From: Firmicutes bacterium ADurb.Bin146
GTDB taxonomy: Bacteria; Bacillota; Clostridia; DUPQ01
Direction: 5' to 3'
NCBI GenBank assembly: GCA_002070475.1
Contig: MWDI01000021.1
Location: forward strand, 1 to 64,000
DNA: 64,000 bases
Shown here: in pieces, positions 1 through 9,796 of the stretch
Layout: each line of letters begins with the position of its first letter
How positions within the stretch are numbered: position 1 is the stretch's first letter
Translations under genes and position numbers: made by a program
The notes under the pieces: model-generated
Told to the model about the DNA's origin: nothing
Seen by the model: the letters and a program-made list of their open reading frames with translations, nothing else
The model's database searches: none

Positions 1-35
1 ACATAACGCAACATAAATATGTTAAAAACTTGACA

Positions 36-63
36 AAAAAAACAGCCTTTAAAGGCCTTGTTT
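36..63 (-). terminator. Hairpin with T-tract on the minus strand
   Basis: The 12-nt palindrome GCCTTTAAAGGC (45-56) is extended by AAACA/TGTTT arms with a two-base bulge. On the minus strand it is followed by a run of eight T. It fits a leftward intrinsic terminator, but no leftward gene lies to its right before cassette 1, so what it terminates is unclear. It may insulate cassette 1. Confidence 0.4.
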
Positions 64-141
64 ATGGGATAAATTTTAAATACCTTCATCTAGCCAACTG
101 CAAAACTATGGATTTGCACTATCAAAAGTAAGGTATTGTTG

Positions 142-170
142 TTGACAATGAGTAATTTAAAGAATAATAT
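142..170 (+). promoter_or_regulatory. Sigma-A promoter of cassette 1
   Basis: TTGACA (142-147), a 17-nt spacer and TAATAT (165-170) give a near-consensus housekeeping promoter 33 nt before the first gene. A GGTGGAGG ribosome site follows at about 187-194. No operator palindrome is obvious, so expression may be strong and mostly unregulated at this site. Confidence 0.8.
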
Positions 171-202
171 AAACATATAATATTAGGTGGAGGAAATATA
201 GC

Positions 203-559
203 ATGAAAAAGACGAATAAACTTGTCTTATGCATTCTAATTATTGCATTAATAACAATATCATCAATTACTGCATATACTGCGATGTGTTCACACGGACA
301 GGAATACTGGGATATAGTAGAGACAAAGACATATCAGTATATTGATCCTGGTATTTGTTATGAAACAACACATTGGGATATTGAATGCAAGTTATGCGGG
401 GAAATATGGGCTTTTGAATCATATAGAATGACTTCACATAACTGGATATGCGAGGATTTTGGGCATATACCAGGTGAGACTTTACACAGATATAAAAATA
501 CATGCACTCAGTGTGGTTATTCAATAATAACTGATGAATTCTGCTCGTTATTACATTAG
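203..559 (+). CDS. Small secreted Cys/His-rich protein, cassette 1 copy A
   Basis: This 118-residue protein has an N-terminal signal or anchor segment (residues 5-27) and a short mature part with CSH, CKLCG and CTQCG motifs plus spaced histidines. Two CxxC knuckles suggest a small extracellular zinc-ribbon-like fold; metal binding is inferred. It is clearly paralogous to the protein at 1629-1982: both end with C..CGYSI, an acidic stretch, FC and a terminal LH/TH. It is the first gene after the promoter, with the anchored ectodomain protein 59 nt downstream. I recognise no named family. A secreted peptide, bacteriocin-like product or transporter cargo are all possible; none is shown by the sequence. 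Confidence 0.7.
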   Translation: MKKTNKLVLCILIIALITISSITAYTAMCSHGQEYWDIVETKTYQYIDPGICYETTHWDIECKLCGEIWAFESYRMTSHNWICEDFGHIPGETLHRYKNTCTQCGYSIITDEFCSLLH

Positions 560-618
560 TTAATACTCTGATTAGTGATTAATAAAATTAATTTACAAAA
601 GAAAAGGAGGAAAATATT

Positions 619-1464
619 ATGGAAAAAGACAAAAAAGTAAAGAAGAATTTATGGATTTTAATAATATGCATCATTGTAGTTGTATTAGTAGCAACAGCAT
701 TAATTGTATTCCGTGATGAGCTGTTCAAACAGAAAAAAAGCAATAATAACCTCATAGTAATAGAAAGGATTGATGGACAGGATTCATTAAGGATGCCCCA
801 ACAGTACTTGGACAAAATCCTCATGGATAAATCGTTTTATATAGATGAGAATGCAAGTATCAGCATGTCATCTGTTGAATTTGAGATAGGAGAAGAAGGT
901 ATTAAATGGGGGATGGATCAAGGTGGTCTGGTAAATACAGCAGACAAAGATGCTATAGAAATCTTGGGTGGTATAAAATACTGTAAAGGTATATCAGATA
1001 TGAATGTTATAGTTACTGAGAAGAAGAACAGTAGTGTAGAGTTTTATGAAGGATATTCAGCTGAGATGTTTATGAATAATAGAGAAGACTATGTTATCAT
1101 ACCTTCATCCATGAGTAAATTCATAAATGAAAACCTTGCACCTGAAGAAAAGAGAATGATCTTACGTCATTCTGCTGCTTCCGGCTACTTGGGTTTCTGT
1201 ACGATAATAGGAGAGTATACAACAAAGGATGAATATGACACAATATATGTATCTTATTCGAGCATGGCAAGTCTTATAAAAGCAACAAACAATGATATGT
1301 CTGAATATGTAGATACTTTAGAAATTAAATTAAATGAAGGTAAAGATTATACTAAACTGATAGAGTATCTCAGCACATATTTCGCAGATGCAAATTCTCT
1401 TGAGAAATATGAAGGAAAGACTAATAGGTTTGATGACCCATATATGTATCAGTTTGTGCATTAA
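619..1464 (+). CDS. Membrane-anchored ectodomain protein (MacB-PCD-like), single domain
   Basis: The protein has 281 residues: a short Lys-rich cytoplasmic start, one transmembrane helix (about 11-32) and an extracellular domain. The pattern VEFYEGYSAEMF, then VIIPSSMSK, then IIGEYTTKDEYDTIYVSY matches the order of motifs in the extracellular (MacB_PCD) part of the FtsX-type permeases here, for example ITYYENYDESAF and VIGTYTNGDKDIYCPW in the permease remnant at 56399-57235. It therefore looks like a detached permease ectodomain on one helix, with no FtsX helices. It has a GGAGG ribosome site and sits between the two small Cys/His genes. A role as adaptor, sensor or decoy for the transporter is inference. 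Confidence 0.7.
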   Translation: MEKDKKVKKNLWILIICIIVVVLVATALIVFRDELFKQKKSNNNLIVIERIDGQDSLRMPQQYLDKILMDKSFYIDENASISMSSVEFEIGEEGIKWGMDQGGLVNTADKDAIEILGGIKYCKGISDMNVIVTEKKNSSVEFYEGYSAEMFMNNREDYVIIPSSMSKFINENLAPEEKRMILRHSAASGYLGFCTIIGEYTTKDEYDTIYVSYSSMASLIKATNNDMSEYVDTLEIKLNEGKDYTKLIEYLSTYFADANSLEKYEGKTNRFDDPYMYQFVH

Positions 1465-1628
1465 TGAAATAGTATTTCTTTATAACGCTATTACTTATAA
1501 GGATTATATGGGTTATCTGACTGATTGAGTTTCATAGTAAATTGATTCTATGCTGTTGAACTCCCGAATCGATTAATCTTATGCTTAGTGATATTGAACT
1601 AATATATATAATAGTGGAGGTTAAACAC

Positions 1629-1982
1629 ATGAAAAAGCAACAAAGAATTTGTCTATGCACAATAATCATTGCGATTGTTTTGGGGTTGGCAAGTATTGCA
1701 TATGCTGCATGTTCACATGACTCGTATTATTGGGATATAAATTTAACAGAAACATATGCTTATAATTGTTACGAATTTTGCTCTAAAACAACTTACCAAG
1801 AGTATGAATGCAAGATATGCGGGGAAATGTGGACAACTGAGGGAACTTCTATGGTTCCGCATGCTTGGTACCGTATAGATTTAGGGCATATACCAAGCTT
1901 ACCCCTGCATAAATTTAGAACTGTATGCTTACAATGTGGATATTCGATAGATACTGAAGAGTTTTGCCCGTTAACACATTAA
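1629..1982 (+). CDS. Small secreted Cys/His-rich protein, cassette 1 copy B
   Basis: The protein has 117 residues from the ATG at 1629, chosen over an upstream ATG at 1581 because GTGGAGG lies 8 nt before it and a signal peptide (MKKQQRIC..., cleavage probably near AYA-AC) then starts at residue 1. The mature part has CSH, CKICG, a central H-x-W, and CLQCGYS followed by FCPL. It is a paralog of the 203-559 product with the same cysteine spacing. It is followed 55 nt later by the second ectodomain protein, so the pair repeats the preceding two-gene unit. Function is unknown; zinc binding is plausible. Confidence 0.7.
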   Translation: MKKQQRICLCTIIIAIVLGLASIAYAACSHDSYYWDINLTETYAYNCYEFCSKTTYQEYECKICGEMWTTEGTSMVPHAWYRIDLGHIPSLPLHKFRTVCLQCGYSIDTEEFCPLTH

Positions 1983-2037
1983 TATTAATTTTCGGTATGT
2001 CAGTTTTTCTTAATCCTAAAGAAAAGGAGTTTATTAA

Positions 2038-3768
2038 ATGGAGGACAATAAAGAAGTAAGTAAAAAAAACATATGGATTATAGCTGCAGCCGGTATTGCT
2101 GTAATCGCAATTATTGCAGCTGTATTGATATTCAATGACAGCCTGTTCAAACAGAAAGAAACCGTTAAAAACGATATAGTAATAAAAAGAATTGACGGTG
2201 GCGATTCCTTAAAAATGCCATACAGGTACGCAAACATATTTTTTACAAAAAGTTCGTTTTTAGCAAAAGAAGAGATATTGAACTTAATAATATCTACTGC
2301 AAGTTTTGATATCGTTGAAGCGGGCATATCGTGGGGAGGAGCTGAGAATGTTCTTGTAAATATGGGAGACAAAAACGTCATGGACGACCTGGGAGGTATA
2401 AAGTACTGCAAAGGTATAACCGATGTAAGCACTATAATGACGGATAAAAGAAGAAGCAGCGTAGTTTTTTACGAGGGGTATTCTGAAGAGCAGTTTAATG
2501 ACAGCAAAGGGTATGTAATAATACCTTCATCAATGAGCAAGTATATTAACAAAGAGCTTCCTGCTGATGAAAAATTACTTTCATTGAGAAGCCCCAGCTA
2601 TTTCAATATGTACACGATAATAGGAGAGTATACCACTAAAGACGAATATGACACGATATATGTTTCGTATACAGGGTTTGAAAGACTGTTTGCTGCAGAC
2701 AGCATTTATATTTCTGAATATGTTGAAACTTGTGAGATGGATATAAATGAGGAAAAAGATCTTACGAATTTAATGGAGTTTCTTGAAAAGTATTTTGCCG
2801 ATGCAAATAAGGTTGATGAATATGAAGGCAGGCTGAATGGATTTGATGAACCATATAGGTATGAATTTATACATTCCATAAGCGTAAACCTGAAACCGTC
2901 AGAAATGCCGTCTGAGACAATGGCGGAGCCGTCTCCGGACCAGAGCGGGCAGCCGGCAATAATGAATGAAAACAATATCCTGACAATTTCAAGGATTGAC
3001 GGCGGTACCGATCTTAATATGTCTTATGTATATGCTGATATGCTGATAAATCATTATAAGGAATATTCACAGTACATAGACGATATAGTCATCAGTACAG
3101 GCCTAAAGGGAGTTGATATGGATTCAGTACCCATATTTACAAATGTTGAACCATATGGAATGGATATCGTGTGGTCTGTCACAAGAGAAGAAATTAAAGA
3201 TTGGCAACTGTTTGCAGATATCATGTTCCATCAGTCCGTTACCGGCACAAGCGAGATAATAAGTAATAAAAGCGATTGTGAGATTAAATTCTATGGGGAC
3301 TATACCGAAATGGATCTTACCATGCCAAGGGAGGAAGACTGTAAGAACATGATAAAAGGGTATGCCATAGTACCGACAACATGCAATGATGCGTTTGTAG
3401 GATACAATGAAGGAGAATCAGGGCTGACGGTTACTTATTCCTCAAGGGAAAGAGATGAAAAAAGTAATGTTCCTTTAATAATGCCTATATTTAAAGTTAT
3501 TGGTGAATATGTGACTACAGACAGGTATGACACGGTTTATTTAACATATAAAGGGTATAATGAAAAGTATATAATCGAAGAGTTTAAGAGTGAGTATATT
3601 GAATCAATCGTTATAGAGACGAAAAAAGATATTGATATTAGGCCGTTCTTGGAATATATTGAATCGCTTTTCGCACCTGCTGATAATGCTGGGGAATATG
3701 CAGATAAGAATAATATACTAGATATACCGTATGAATTCTGCTATACTATGACAAAAGAAATGGAATGA
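2038..3768 (+). CDS. Membrane-anchored protein with two MacB-PCD-like ectodomains
   Basis: The protein has 576 residues with one N-terminal helix (about 11-32) and two copies of the same extracellular domain (about 45-280 and 315-576) joined by a Ser/Pro-rich linker. Both copies start with an I-x-RIDGG motif and contain a GEY-T-T-x-(D)-YDT-(I/V)-Y motif. The first copy is closely similar to the 281-residue protein at 619-1464, so this gene arose by duplication plus internal duplication. It precedes the permease genes by 73 nt and probably shares their transcript. An extracellular accessory role next to the permeases is inferred; no enzymatic motif is seen. Confidence 0.7.
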   Translation: MEDNKEVSKKNIWIIAAAGIAVIAIIAAVLIFNDSLFKQKETVKNDIVIKRIDGGDSLKMPYRYANIFFTKSSFLAKEEILNLIISTASFDIVEAGISWGGAENVLVNMGDKNVMDDLGGIKYCKGITDVSTIMTDKRRSSVVFYEGYSEEQFNDSKGYVIIPSSMSKYINKELPADEKLLSLRSPSYFNMYTIIGEYTTKDEYDTIYVSYTGFERLFAADSIYISEYVETCEMDINEEKDLTNLMEFLEKYFADANKVDEYEGRLNGFDEPYRYEFIHSISVNLKPSEMPSETMAEPSPDQSGQPAIMNENNILTISRIDGGTDLNMSYVYADMLINHYKEYSQYIDDIVISTGLKGVDMDSVPIFTNVEPYGMDIVWSVTREEIKDWQLFADIMFHQSVTGTSEIISNKSDCEIKFYGDYTEMDLTMPREEDCKNMIKGYAIVPTTCNDAFVGYNEGESGLTVTYSSRERDEKSNVPLIMPIFKVIGEYVTTDRYDTVYLTYKGYNEKYIIEEFKSEYIESIVIETKKDIDIRPFLEYIESLFAPADNAGEYADKNNILDIPYEFCYTMTKEME

Positions 3769-3841
3769 ACCCGTTAGATATTATTCATGCATCCGGCCAG
3801 AAGCATAAATTGGCTTAATAGGCATTATTATAAGGAGATTT

Positions 3842-5794
3842 ATGGAGTACTCATTAAAATCGTTTTACAGAACGCCTGCAAGAAGCATTATATATATAAT
3901 ATTACTAGCACTGACTGCTACATCTTTGTGTACGAGTATAGCTATGTGGCGATATTCAGTTGAAAGCATCAAGCAAGTGAAAGACACCTTTACCACTATA
4001 GGGGTACTGTCCGAGTTGGAATTCATGGAACAGAGTTATGTAAAATCAGATCCGCCTTTATATGACTATTCCATGCTTGCTGAAGTTAAAAATAAAGCTA
4101 TGGAATCAGAATATGCTGTAGCTGCTGATATTCGTGAATATGTAATGGGGTATAACGAGAATATTTATGCAGATGTTAAGCAAGGTAGTGAAGTTGAGAC
4201 ATATCCTTATTGTTGGTCTATTGTTACAGGGATATGCGAAAGTATAGAATTTCAAAATTCTCTCAATTACAAAGCGGTTTTAAGAATAGACTACAGCGAC
4301 CTCAACATATTACCTGGTTATATTAACCGATTTGAAGATCCTCAGCTAATAGATATACTTGGCACATATATAACAGAGGATAATAAAAGTCCGTTCAAGG
4401 TCGGTGAAAAGTATATGGTATATGTAATGTGCAACTCATATTACATACATGACGGATATATTAATGCCCGTATCGACAGATTGGTGGACGATTATTATAA
4501 ATACGAAGAGATTGTAAAATATGATTCTACTACAATGAAAGAAGAATTCGGAGAGTTTGGTGAGAATAAAGTCTTTTATAAACTTAATAATCCATCTTTG
4601 TATATGGTGCAGAAGATTGATACAACAGCTTATGATTTTATTGAAAATGAAAAAGGCTTATGGGCAGATAGGGTTGAAAGATGCAAGATAACACAGCATT
4701 CAGCCGAACTAATTCTGACAAACCGGATAAACAGTATTTACATGTTCAATACAAATGAGGCATACATTGTTGAAGGAAGGAATATTACAGACGAGGAGTA
4801 TACAAATGGAGCAAATGTATGTGTTGTCAGCAGTTCCTTTGCAACGAATAATAAACTGAGAATAGGGGATAAACTGACACTCAAAGTATATGAAAATGAT
4901 TACAAAATCATGTCTAGTACACTAAAAAGAACAGACGCTGAAGCGGGTGTATGGAGGTCGCTTGAAGGAAAAGATAAATTGGATGTCTGGTTGTCAAAAG
5001 GATTTGATCCTGATAAAGGATTTTTTACAGAAGTTGAATATGAGATTGTAGGAGCATATGCCATAGAGAATAGAGCGGACAGAAATGAATTTACTTTTAC
5101 CAATAATGCGGTTTTTGTTCCTCAGAAATCAATTGATGGAGATTTTAATACACAACCTACTGTACATACAATATCAAGATATACAGATGAGCTTATAAGG
5201 ACTGAACTATTAAGGACCAGCATACCAGGTTCATTTTCTGTCATTATTAAAAACGGATATACAGATGCTTTTGAGAAAGAAATGGAAGAAGCAGGATATG
5301 GAGGGATTTTCTACTATTTTGACCAGGGATATACAAAAGTAAGCAAGATTCTTGATGAATATAACGATATTTCGATGCTTATCGCACTTATATCAATACT
5401 AGTATGGGTAACAGTAGTTGTTGTATTCATAACAACATATGTATCAAGAAGCAGACGGGATGTCGCCATAATGCGTTCTTTAGGGACATCAAAATCGAAA
5501 ACATATATATCTCAGTTATTTACAATAATATTGATTGCATTGATTGCTGCCATAATATGCTCAATATCAGGAACTGTGGTATATAATAAAATTACTGATG
5601 TAGCATTTTCGGATATAGCTAAGGACAGCAATGCTGTTGATGGTTTGGTGAGTATAATAGACAAAGCTAGAAATACAGTCATAACAGCAGCAATAATCCA
5701 ATTCTTCTTAACAGTCATATCCTTTGCAGTAATATTACTTTTACAGGTTAAACAGAATGTCATATTACTGATGAAGAAGGCAAAAAAACAATGA
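3842..5794 (+). CDS. FtsX/MacB-type ABC permease, large subunit
   Basis: The protein has 650 residues. One helix near 13-35 is followed by a long extracellular region (about 36-505) and three C-terminal helices (about 511-535, 557-580, 615-640). This is the MacB/FtsX arrangement; the motif SRRDVAIMRSLGTSKS before the second of the last three helices is typical of FtsX. It overlaps the next permease by 4 nt and probably forms a heterodimer with it, powered by the ATPase at 7001. MacB-type transporters move peptides, lipoproteins or antibiotics across or out of the outer membrane leaflet, or transmit force rather than substrate. The 57232-58671 remnant is a paralog (shared FEKEME-GYGG-YYYDQGY block). 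Confidence 0.85.
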   Translation: MEYSLKSFYRTPARSIIYIILLALTATSLCTSIAMWRYSVESIKQVKDTFTTIGVLSELEFMEQSYVKSDPPLYDYSMLAEVKNKAMESEYAVAADIREYVMGYNENIYADVKQGSEVETYPYCWSIVTGICESIEFQNSLNYKAVLRIDYSDLNILPGYINRFEDPQLIDILGTYITEDNKSPFKVGEKYMVYVMCNSYYIHDGYINARIDRLVDDYYKYEEIVKYDSTTMKEEFGEFGENKVFYKLNNPSLYMVQKIDTTAYDFIENEKGLWADRVERCKITQHSAELILTNRINSIYMFNTNEAYIVEGRNITDEEYTNGANVCVVSSSFATNNKLRIGDKLTLKVYENDYKIMSSTLKRTDAEAGVWRSLEGKDKLDVWLSKGFDPDKGFFTEVEYEIVGAYAIENRADRNEFTFTNNAVFVPQKSIDGDFNTQPTVHTISRYTDELIRTELLRTSIPGSFSVIIKNGYTDAFEKEMEEAGYGGIFYYFDQGYTKVSKILDEYNDISMLIALISILVWVTVVVVFITTYVSRSRRDVAIMRSLGTSKSKTYISQLFTIILIALIAAIICSISGTVVYNKITDVAFSDIAKDSNAVDGLVSIIDKARNTVITAAIIQFFLTVISFAVILLLQVKQNVILLMKKAKKQ

Positions 5795-6990
5795 TTAATA
5801 TGCTTAGGAAAATCACACACAGCATATCATACACATTCACAATCCTTTTTAGAAAACCAATAAAAAGCCTTGCTGTCATATTATCAATTACAGCTTTTAC
5901 TGTGCTCATCTGCCTTATGGAGTTTACGATACAGAAACAGGAGGATCTGCTTTCTGACATGTATGAGCAGTTTAAAATTAATCTAGTTATAATGGATAAA
6001 TCCGCTTCATACAGCGAGGATCTTAGTATGAATAAGAAATATGCTTCTCTATTCATGGATAAGGAAAATGTCCTATTTGAAAATTTGAGTAACTTAAAAA
6101 TCCGTAGTAAAGGAGAAGAAGAAATAACAGTTACAGATGAATATGGTGACTATATAACCTCTTTGAATGTAATCGGCCTTACATATCTTCCCGACACATC
6201 AGAGTTTGATGTGACAACCGAAATGGGAATTGATTATGACAATTCAATGTTAATGAGCGGCAGGAATGTATGCATAGTGCCAAACAGGATAAGCAGCATA
6301 GGCAGCTATGTATATATAAAATCAGAGAAAGTTGAAGAGCTTGTCGAATATCTTGTAATAGGAACATACGAACAGGAAGATATCATCTTCTTTTGTCCCT
6401 ATCTAAATTACAGTGAATTACTAGCTTCTTCCAGTAATAACATATACAGTATAGAAAGTGATATTTCTAATACAAAAGCAATAAATGATATAGAAATATT
6501 TTTGCTCAAGTATTTCATTGAGCCTTCAATAGCCGGAGTCACACCTGTTGGGACTAATGAGCTTGGATTGCAATATGCTTTCTCTTTCGTAATACCAAAA
6601 GGTAATCTTGAGGAAGCGATAGATCCGATAAAGGCAGATATAAAAAAGCTACAGATATTAGAGCCATTTGTTTTTGTTTTTTCGATTGCAATCGGATTTA
6701 TTATAAGCATGTTGTCAATAAAGAACAGGAAAGCAGAGTTTGCGGTAATGAGAAGCATTGGAGCTTCTGGCAAATATGTTTTCTATATTAGCTTTATTGA
6801 ACAGGCTGTATTATGTATTATAGGCGCTTCAATAGGTGCTTTAATCAGCTGGCTTTCATATAGCCAGTTAAGTGATCAGCAACTAAATAAGATAATGATA
6901 TTTGTCGCCTGTTATCTTTTAGGTACAATAATAGAGGCAATTAGCATAGCAAGTTTAAAAGTCATGAGAATAATGAAAGCAAGCGAATAA
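5791..6990 (+). CDS. FtsX/MacB-type ABC permease, small subunit
   Basis: The protein has 399 residues: a helix near 20-42, an extracellular domain to about 285, and three C-terminal helices. FtsX signatures are NRKAEFAVMRSIGASGK and the long hydrophobic end. The ectodomain has the VIGTYEQEDIIFFCPY block that is shared with the detached ectodomain proteins upstream. It overlaps the large subunit (4 nt) and is followed after 10 nt by the ATPase, which indicates a single operon. The frameshifted gene at 56004-57235 is its paralog. Confidence 0.85.
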   Translation: MINMLRKITHSISYTFTILFRKPIKSLAVILSITAFTVLICLMEFTIQKQEDLLSDMYEQFKINLVIMDKSASYSEDLSMNKKYASLFMDKENVLFENLSNLKIRSKGEEEITVTDEYGDYITSLNVIGLTYLPDTSEFDVTTEMGIDYDNSMLMSGRNVCIVPNRISSIGSYVYIKSEKVEELVEYLVIGTYEQEDIIFFCPYLNYSELLASSSNNIYSIESDISNTKAINDIEIFLLKYFIEPSIAGVTPVGTNELGLQYAFSFVIPKGNLEEAIDPIKADIKKLQILEPFVFVFSIAIGFIISMLSIKNRKAEFAVMRSIGASGKYVFYISFIEQAVLCIIGASIGALISWLSYSQLSDQQLNKIMIFVACYLLGTIIEAISIASLKVMRIMKASE

Positions 6991-7000
6991 GGAGATCAAA

Positions 7001-7675
7001 ATGGCAGATATGGCTATACTTCAATTGGACAAGGTTAGTTATGAATACAGAAATAAACATCAGACTGTTAAAGCAGTCAATGAATTTTCATATGAATTCA
7101 ATCAGGGACTATTTTATGCTATAACAGGAAAATCCGGTTCAGGGAAGACCACTTTATTATCCTTGATGGTTGGACTGGATGTTCCTACAGAAGGTGTTAT
7201 TAAATATGAGGGAAAAAACCTAAAAGATATGAATATGGATAAATACAGAAGAGAATATGTTTCATTGATATATCAGGATTTCAATCTGTTCCCCTTGCTT
7301 ACTGCTCTTGAGAATGTAATGTATCCGCTAAAACTGAAAGGCCAGAAAACAAGCGAAGGCAAGCTTCTAGCTATGGATAAACTTAAGATGGTCGGACTTG
7401 ATGAGTCCTATTATAAAAGATACCCTTCCATGTTATCAGGAGGCGAGCAGCAAAGGGTGGCAATAGCTCGTGCTTTAGTAACGGGCTCTTCAATACTGTT
7501 AGCAGATGAACCGACAGGTAATCTTGACACAGAAAATGGTAATAATATAGTCTCTATCTTAAAAGATCTTGCACATAACGATAAATTCTGCGTAATAGTC
7601 GTAACACATGACCTTGAGATAGCTTCTGTTGCTGATAAAACACTAAGTTTAAGGGATGGTAAGCTTATACTATAA
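7001..7675 (+). CDS. MacB/LolD-type ABC transporter ATPase
   Basis: The 224-residue ATPase has Walker A GKSGSGKT (43-50), Q-loop YQDFNLFPLL, signature LSGGEQ (145-150), Walker B ILLADE (165-170) and the H-loop VVTHD (His203). Sequence and length match the MacB/LolD/FtsE group that drives FtsX-type permeases. A GGAGAT ribosome site precedes the ATG, and the gene ends cassette 1. It stops 4 nt before the end of the opposing glycosidase gene, with no terminator in between. A second ATPase of the same type at 55309-55995 is about as similar as a recent duplicate or transferred paralog. Confidence 0.93.
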   Translation: MADMAILQLDKVSYEYRNKHQTVKAVNEFSYEFNQGLFYAITGKSGSGKTTLLSLMVGLDVPTEGVIKYEGKNLKDMNMDKYRREYVSLIYQDFNLFPLLTALENVMYPLKLKGQKTSEGKLLAMDKLKMVGLDESYYKRYPSMLSGGEQQRVAIARALVTGSSILLADEPTGNLDTENGNNIVSILKDLAHNDKFCVIVVTHDLEIASVADKTLSLRDGKLIL

Positions 7676-7679
7676 TACC

Positions 7680-9737
7680 TTATTGCCCTCTTCTTAGCAC
7701 AGTCTTTGTTTCAGTATCAAACAGTATAGTCTCTCCTGCATTGAAATGCAGGGTGACTTCAGTATCTTTGAACCTGATGGTTCTGTCTCCTTCATTTTCT
7801 GCATGTACTAAAAGAAGACCGGAACCTTCAAGAACTGCATCATTGCAATCATCATAGATATGTACATCGCTTCTTTCAAATACATATCTGAATGCTTCCG
7901 GTGTTGTAAAAGGTATTGTTGAGAAATATACAACACAACCGTTTATTGTTTTATAGGATAATGCCGGGATGTTATTTATGTATCCTAATACTTCACCATC
8001 TTTAGGTACAAACAGCTTATTCAATCTGCTCTCTTCATCACTGTTATCAACTGAATAGGAAAAACCTTCACACTGTACATTTATCTGCGGCATCGGTGCA
8101 ATAACATCCAAATCAAAACCTGATACTTCCTCACAGAAAGATATATCATTTCTTTTGGTATCAGTATATCCTGGAGCAAAGAACCATACTACTGAGCGAC
8201 CTTTTTTGTGTGCTTTTTTTGATATTTGTTCTTTTTGTGTTTGTGTTAGAGCAAATGTATTCATGAATACTATACATTTGTATTTATCAAGGTTAGCTTT
8301 TTCAAAGTCACTAAGATATATTGTGTCGATCGATGCTCCAGAGCGCAAAGCCATCGGGTAGGATATGTTTATGCAGGATTTGTCTGTAATAGGGTCCTGT
8401 TTCTCTGTAAGGGCTGTATGTTTTTGGACTTTGGTATCAAACACTAAAAGCACATCAGCATTCTTTATATATGCCTTTTCATAGTACTTGTTGAATATCT
8501 TCTGCAATTCTTTTATCTCATTAAGGTAATACGGGTCATTCCACCATCCTGACGTGTTATATGGTCCGAAGTCATAGTACCAGAATCCCATTCCGGATAT
8601 AAAGGAGGTAAGGGCGTTTCTTCTTAATATCTGTAAGGACTCGTATTCAGGATATACCTTCATTCCTCCAAGAAGTGTTCCCAAATGGGTTGGGTGGTCC
8701 ACCTCATCAAGTAAAAGTTTGTTATTCAACCTTGCTGACTCCAAAAGCCCTCTGCTGACTCCGGCTCCGCCTATATTCCTTAGATTTCTGTTATATGCCT
8801 GAGGAGCGGATATATAGTCTATATATGGACAGTTGAGTATCATCTCTTCAGATAGATGCCCGCCTGTTCCTGCTCTTCCAAATAAGGATACATAATACCC
8901 ATAGAATACACCGGTTATAATCTCTCTTTTCCATGTATCTTTTACAAGCTTGCAGAAGTGAATCATTGATTCAACAACCGCTTCATGCTGGCAGGTAAGA
9001 TAATCAATAATGTTCGAATCCTTTGCAGGGTCAAAGAATATGCCGTCTTTCGGATTATATCTTTCATCCATTCCAGGAATTGTAGCATCTGGGTCATTTT
9101 TAAACTTCCTGTATCTTCTTAACATAGGTTCTGATATGTCAGGGTCGTTACCTACAAAAGCCCAGTAATGGTTTTCCCCATACAGACCGCTAGCTATATG
9201 TATACCTCCAAGATGAACAGATAAAGGTGATTCATACAGTTCATTTAAGAATCTTTTTATCATTATGGACATGTCATTTATCCATTTTTCAGAAGCGAAG
9301 CTGGGTCTTGGAACAGGTTTCTGATCATAATGCAGATAGCTTTGTATCTTATTCATATCTGGTTCGGGATAAACTTCAGTATTTGCATATCTTACCCATT
9401 CGCTTTCATTATCAGCATACCACCACTTTGGAGGATTGGTATGCAGTCTAAAGAATACGACAGCATCAGGCTTTATATCTATTATTCCCTGAATCTGCTT
9501 CAAAGCTATAGATATATCTAAGGAACCGTCCTTCAACCACATGTCTTCAAAAGAGATATCCAACTGATAAAGCGAAACACCTGCAGATGCAAATCTTTTT
9601 ATGGAAAATACAGTACTTTCCTCATAGCTTAATCTGCCCCCTGGCCAGTCAGTAAGCGCATAAATTATTGGAGGGACTGGTTTGTTGTCTATAAATATGG
9701 TTGGTCTGTTATTGTAGTTCTGTATTCTAGCGTTCAT
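7680..9737 (-). CDS. GH42-like glycoside hydrolase (beta-galactosidase fold)
   Basis: The protein has 685 residues and no signal peptide, so it should be cytoplasmic. The first 400 or so residues look like a TIM barrel: NPPKWWYADNESEWVRY near the start is GH42-like, with candidate acid/base Glu188 in LYGENHYW and nucleophile Glu345 in LLLDEVDHP. The following segment (about 425-600: ADVLLVFDTK, CIVFMNTF, RSVVWFFAPGY) resembles the Rossmann-like trimerisation domain of GH42, with a small beta domain at the end. Substrate is probably a beta-galactoside or related oligosaccharide; the exact linkage cannot be read from sequence. It is transcribed alone, convergent with cassette 1. Confidence 0.75.
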   Translation of the reverse strand: MNARIQNYNNRPTIFIDNKPVPPIIYALTDWPGGRLSYEESTVFSIKRFASAGVSLYQLDISFEDMWLKDGSLDISIALKQIQGIIDIKPDAVVFFRLHTNPPKWWYADNESEWVRYANTEVYPEPDMNKIQSYLHYDQKPVPRPSFASEKWINDMSIMIKRFLNELYESPLSVHLGGIHIASGLYGENHYWAFVGNDPDISEPMLRRYRKFKNDPDATIPGMDERYNPKDGIFFDPAKDSNIIDYLTCQHEAVVESMIHFCKLVKDTWKREIITGVFYGYYVSLFGRAGTGGHLSEEMILNCPYIDYISAPQAYNRNLRNIGGAGVSRGLLESARLNNKLLLDEVDHPTHLGTLLGGMKVYPEYESLQILRRNALTSFISGMGFWYYDFGPYNTSGWWNDPYYLNEIKELQKIFNKYYEKAYIKNADVLLVFDTKVQKHTALTEKQDPITDKSCINISYPMALRSGASIDTIYLSDFEKANLDKYKCIVFMNTFALTQTQKEQISKKAHKKGRSVVWFFAPGYTDTKRNDISFCEEVSGFDLDVIAPMPQINVQCEGFSYSVDNSDEESRLNKLFVPKDGEVLGYINNIPALSYKTINGCVVYFSTIPFTTPEAFRYVFERSDVHIYDDCNDAVLEGSGLLLVHAENEGDRTIRFKDTEVTLHFNAGETILFDTETKTVLRRGQ

Positions 9738-9796
9738 ATATAAACTCCTTACTGCATATATGTATACTATACCATATTAGTCCCAATAATCATTTG

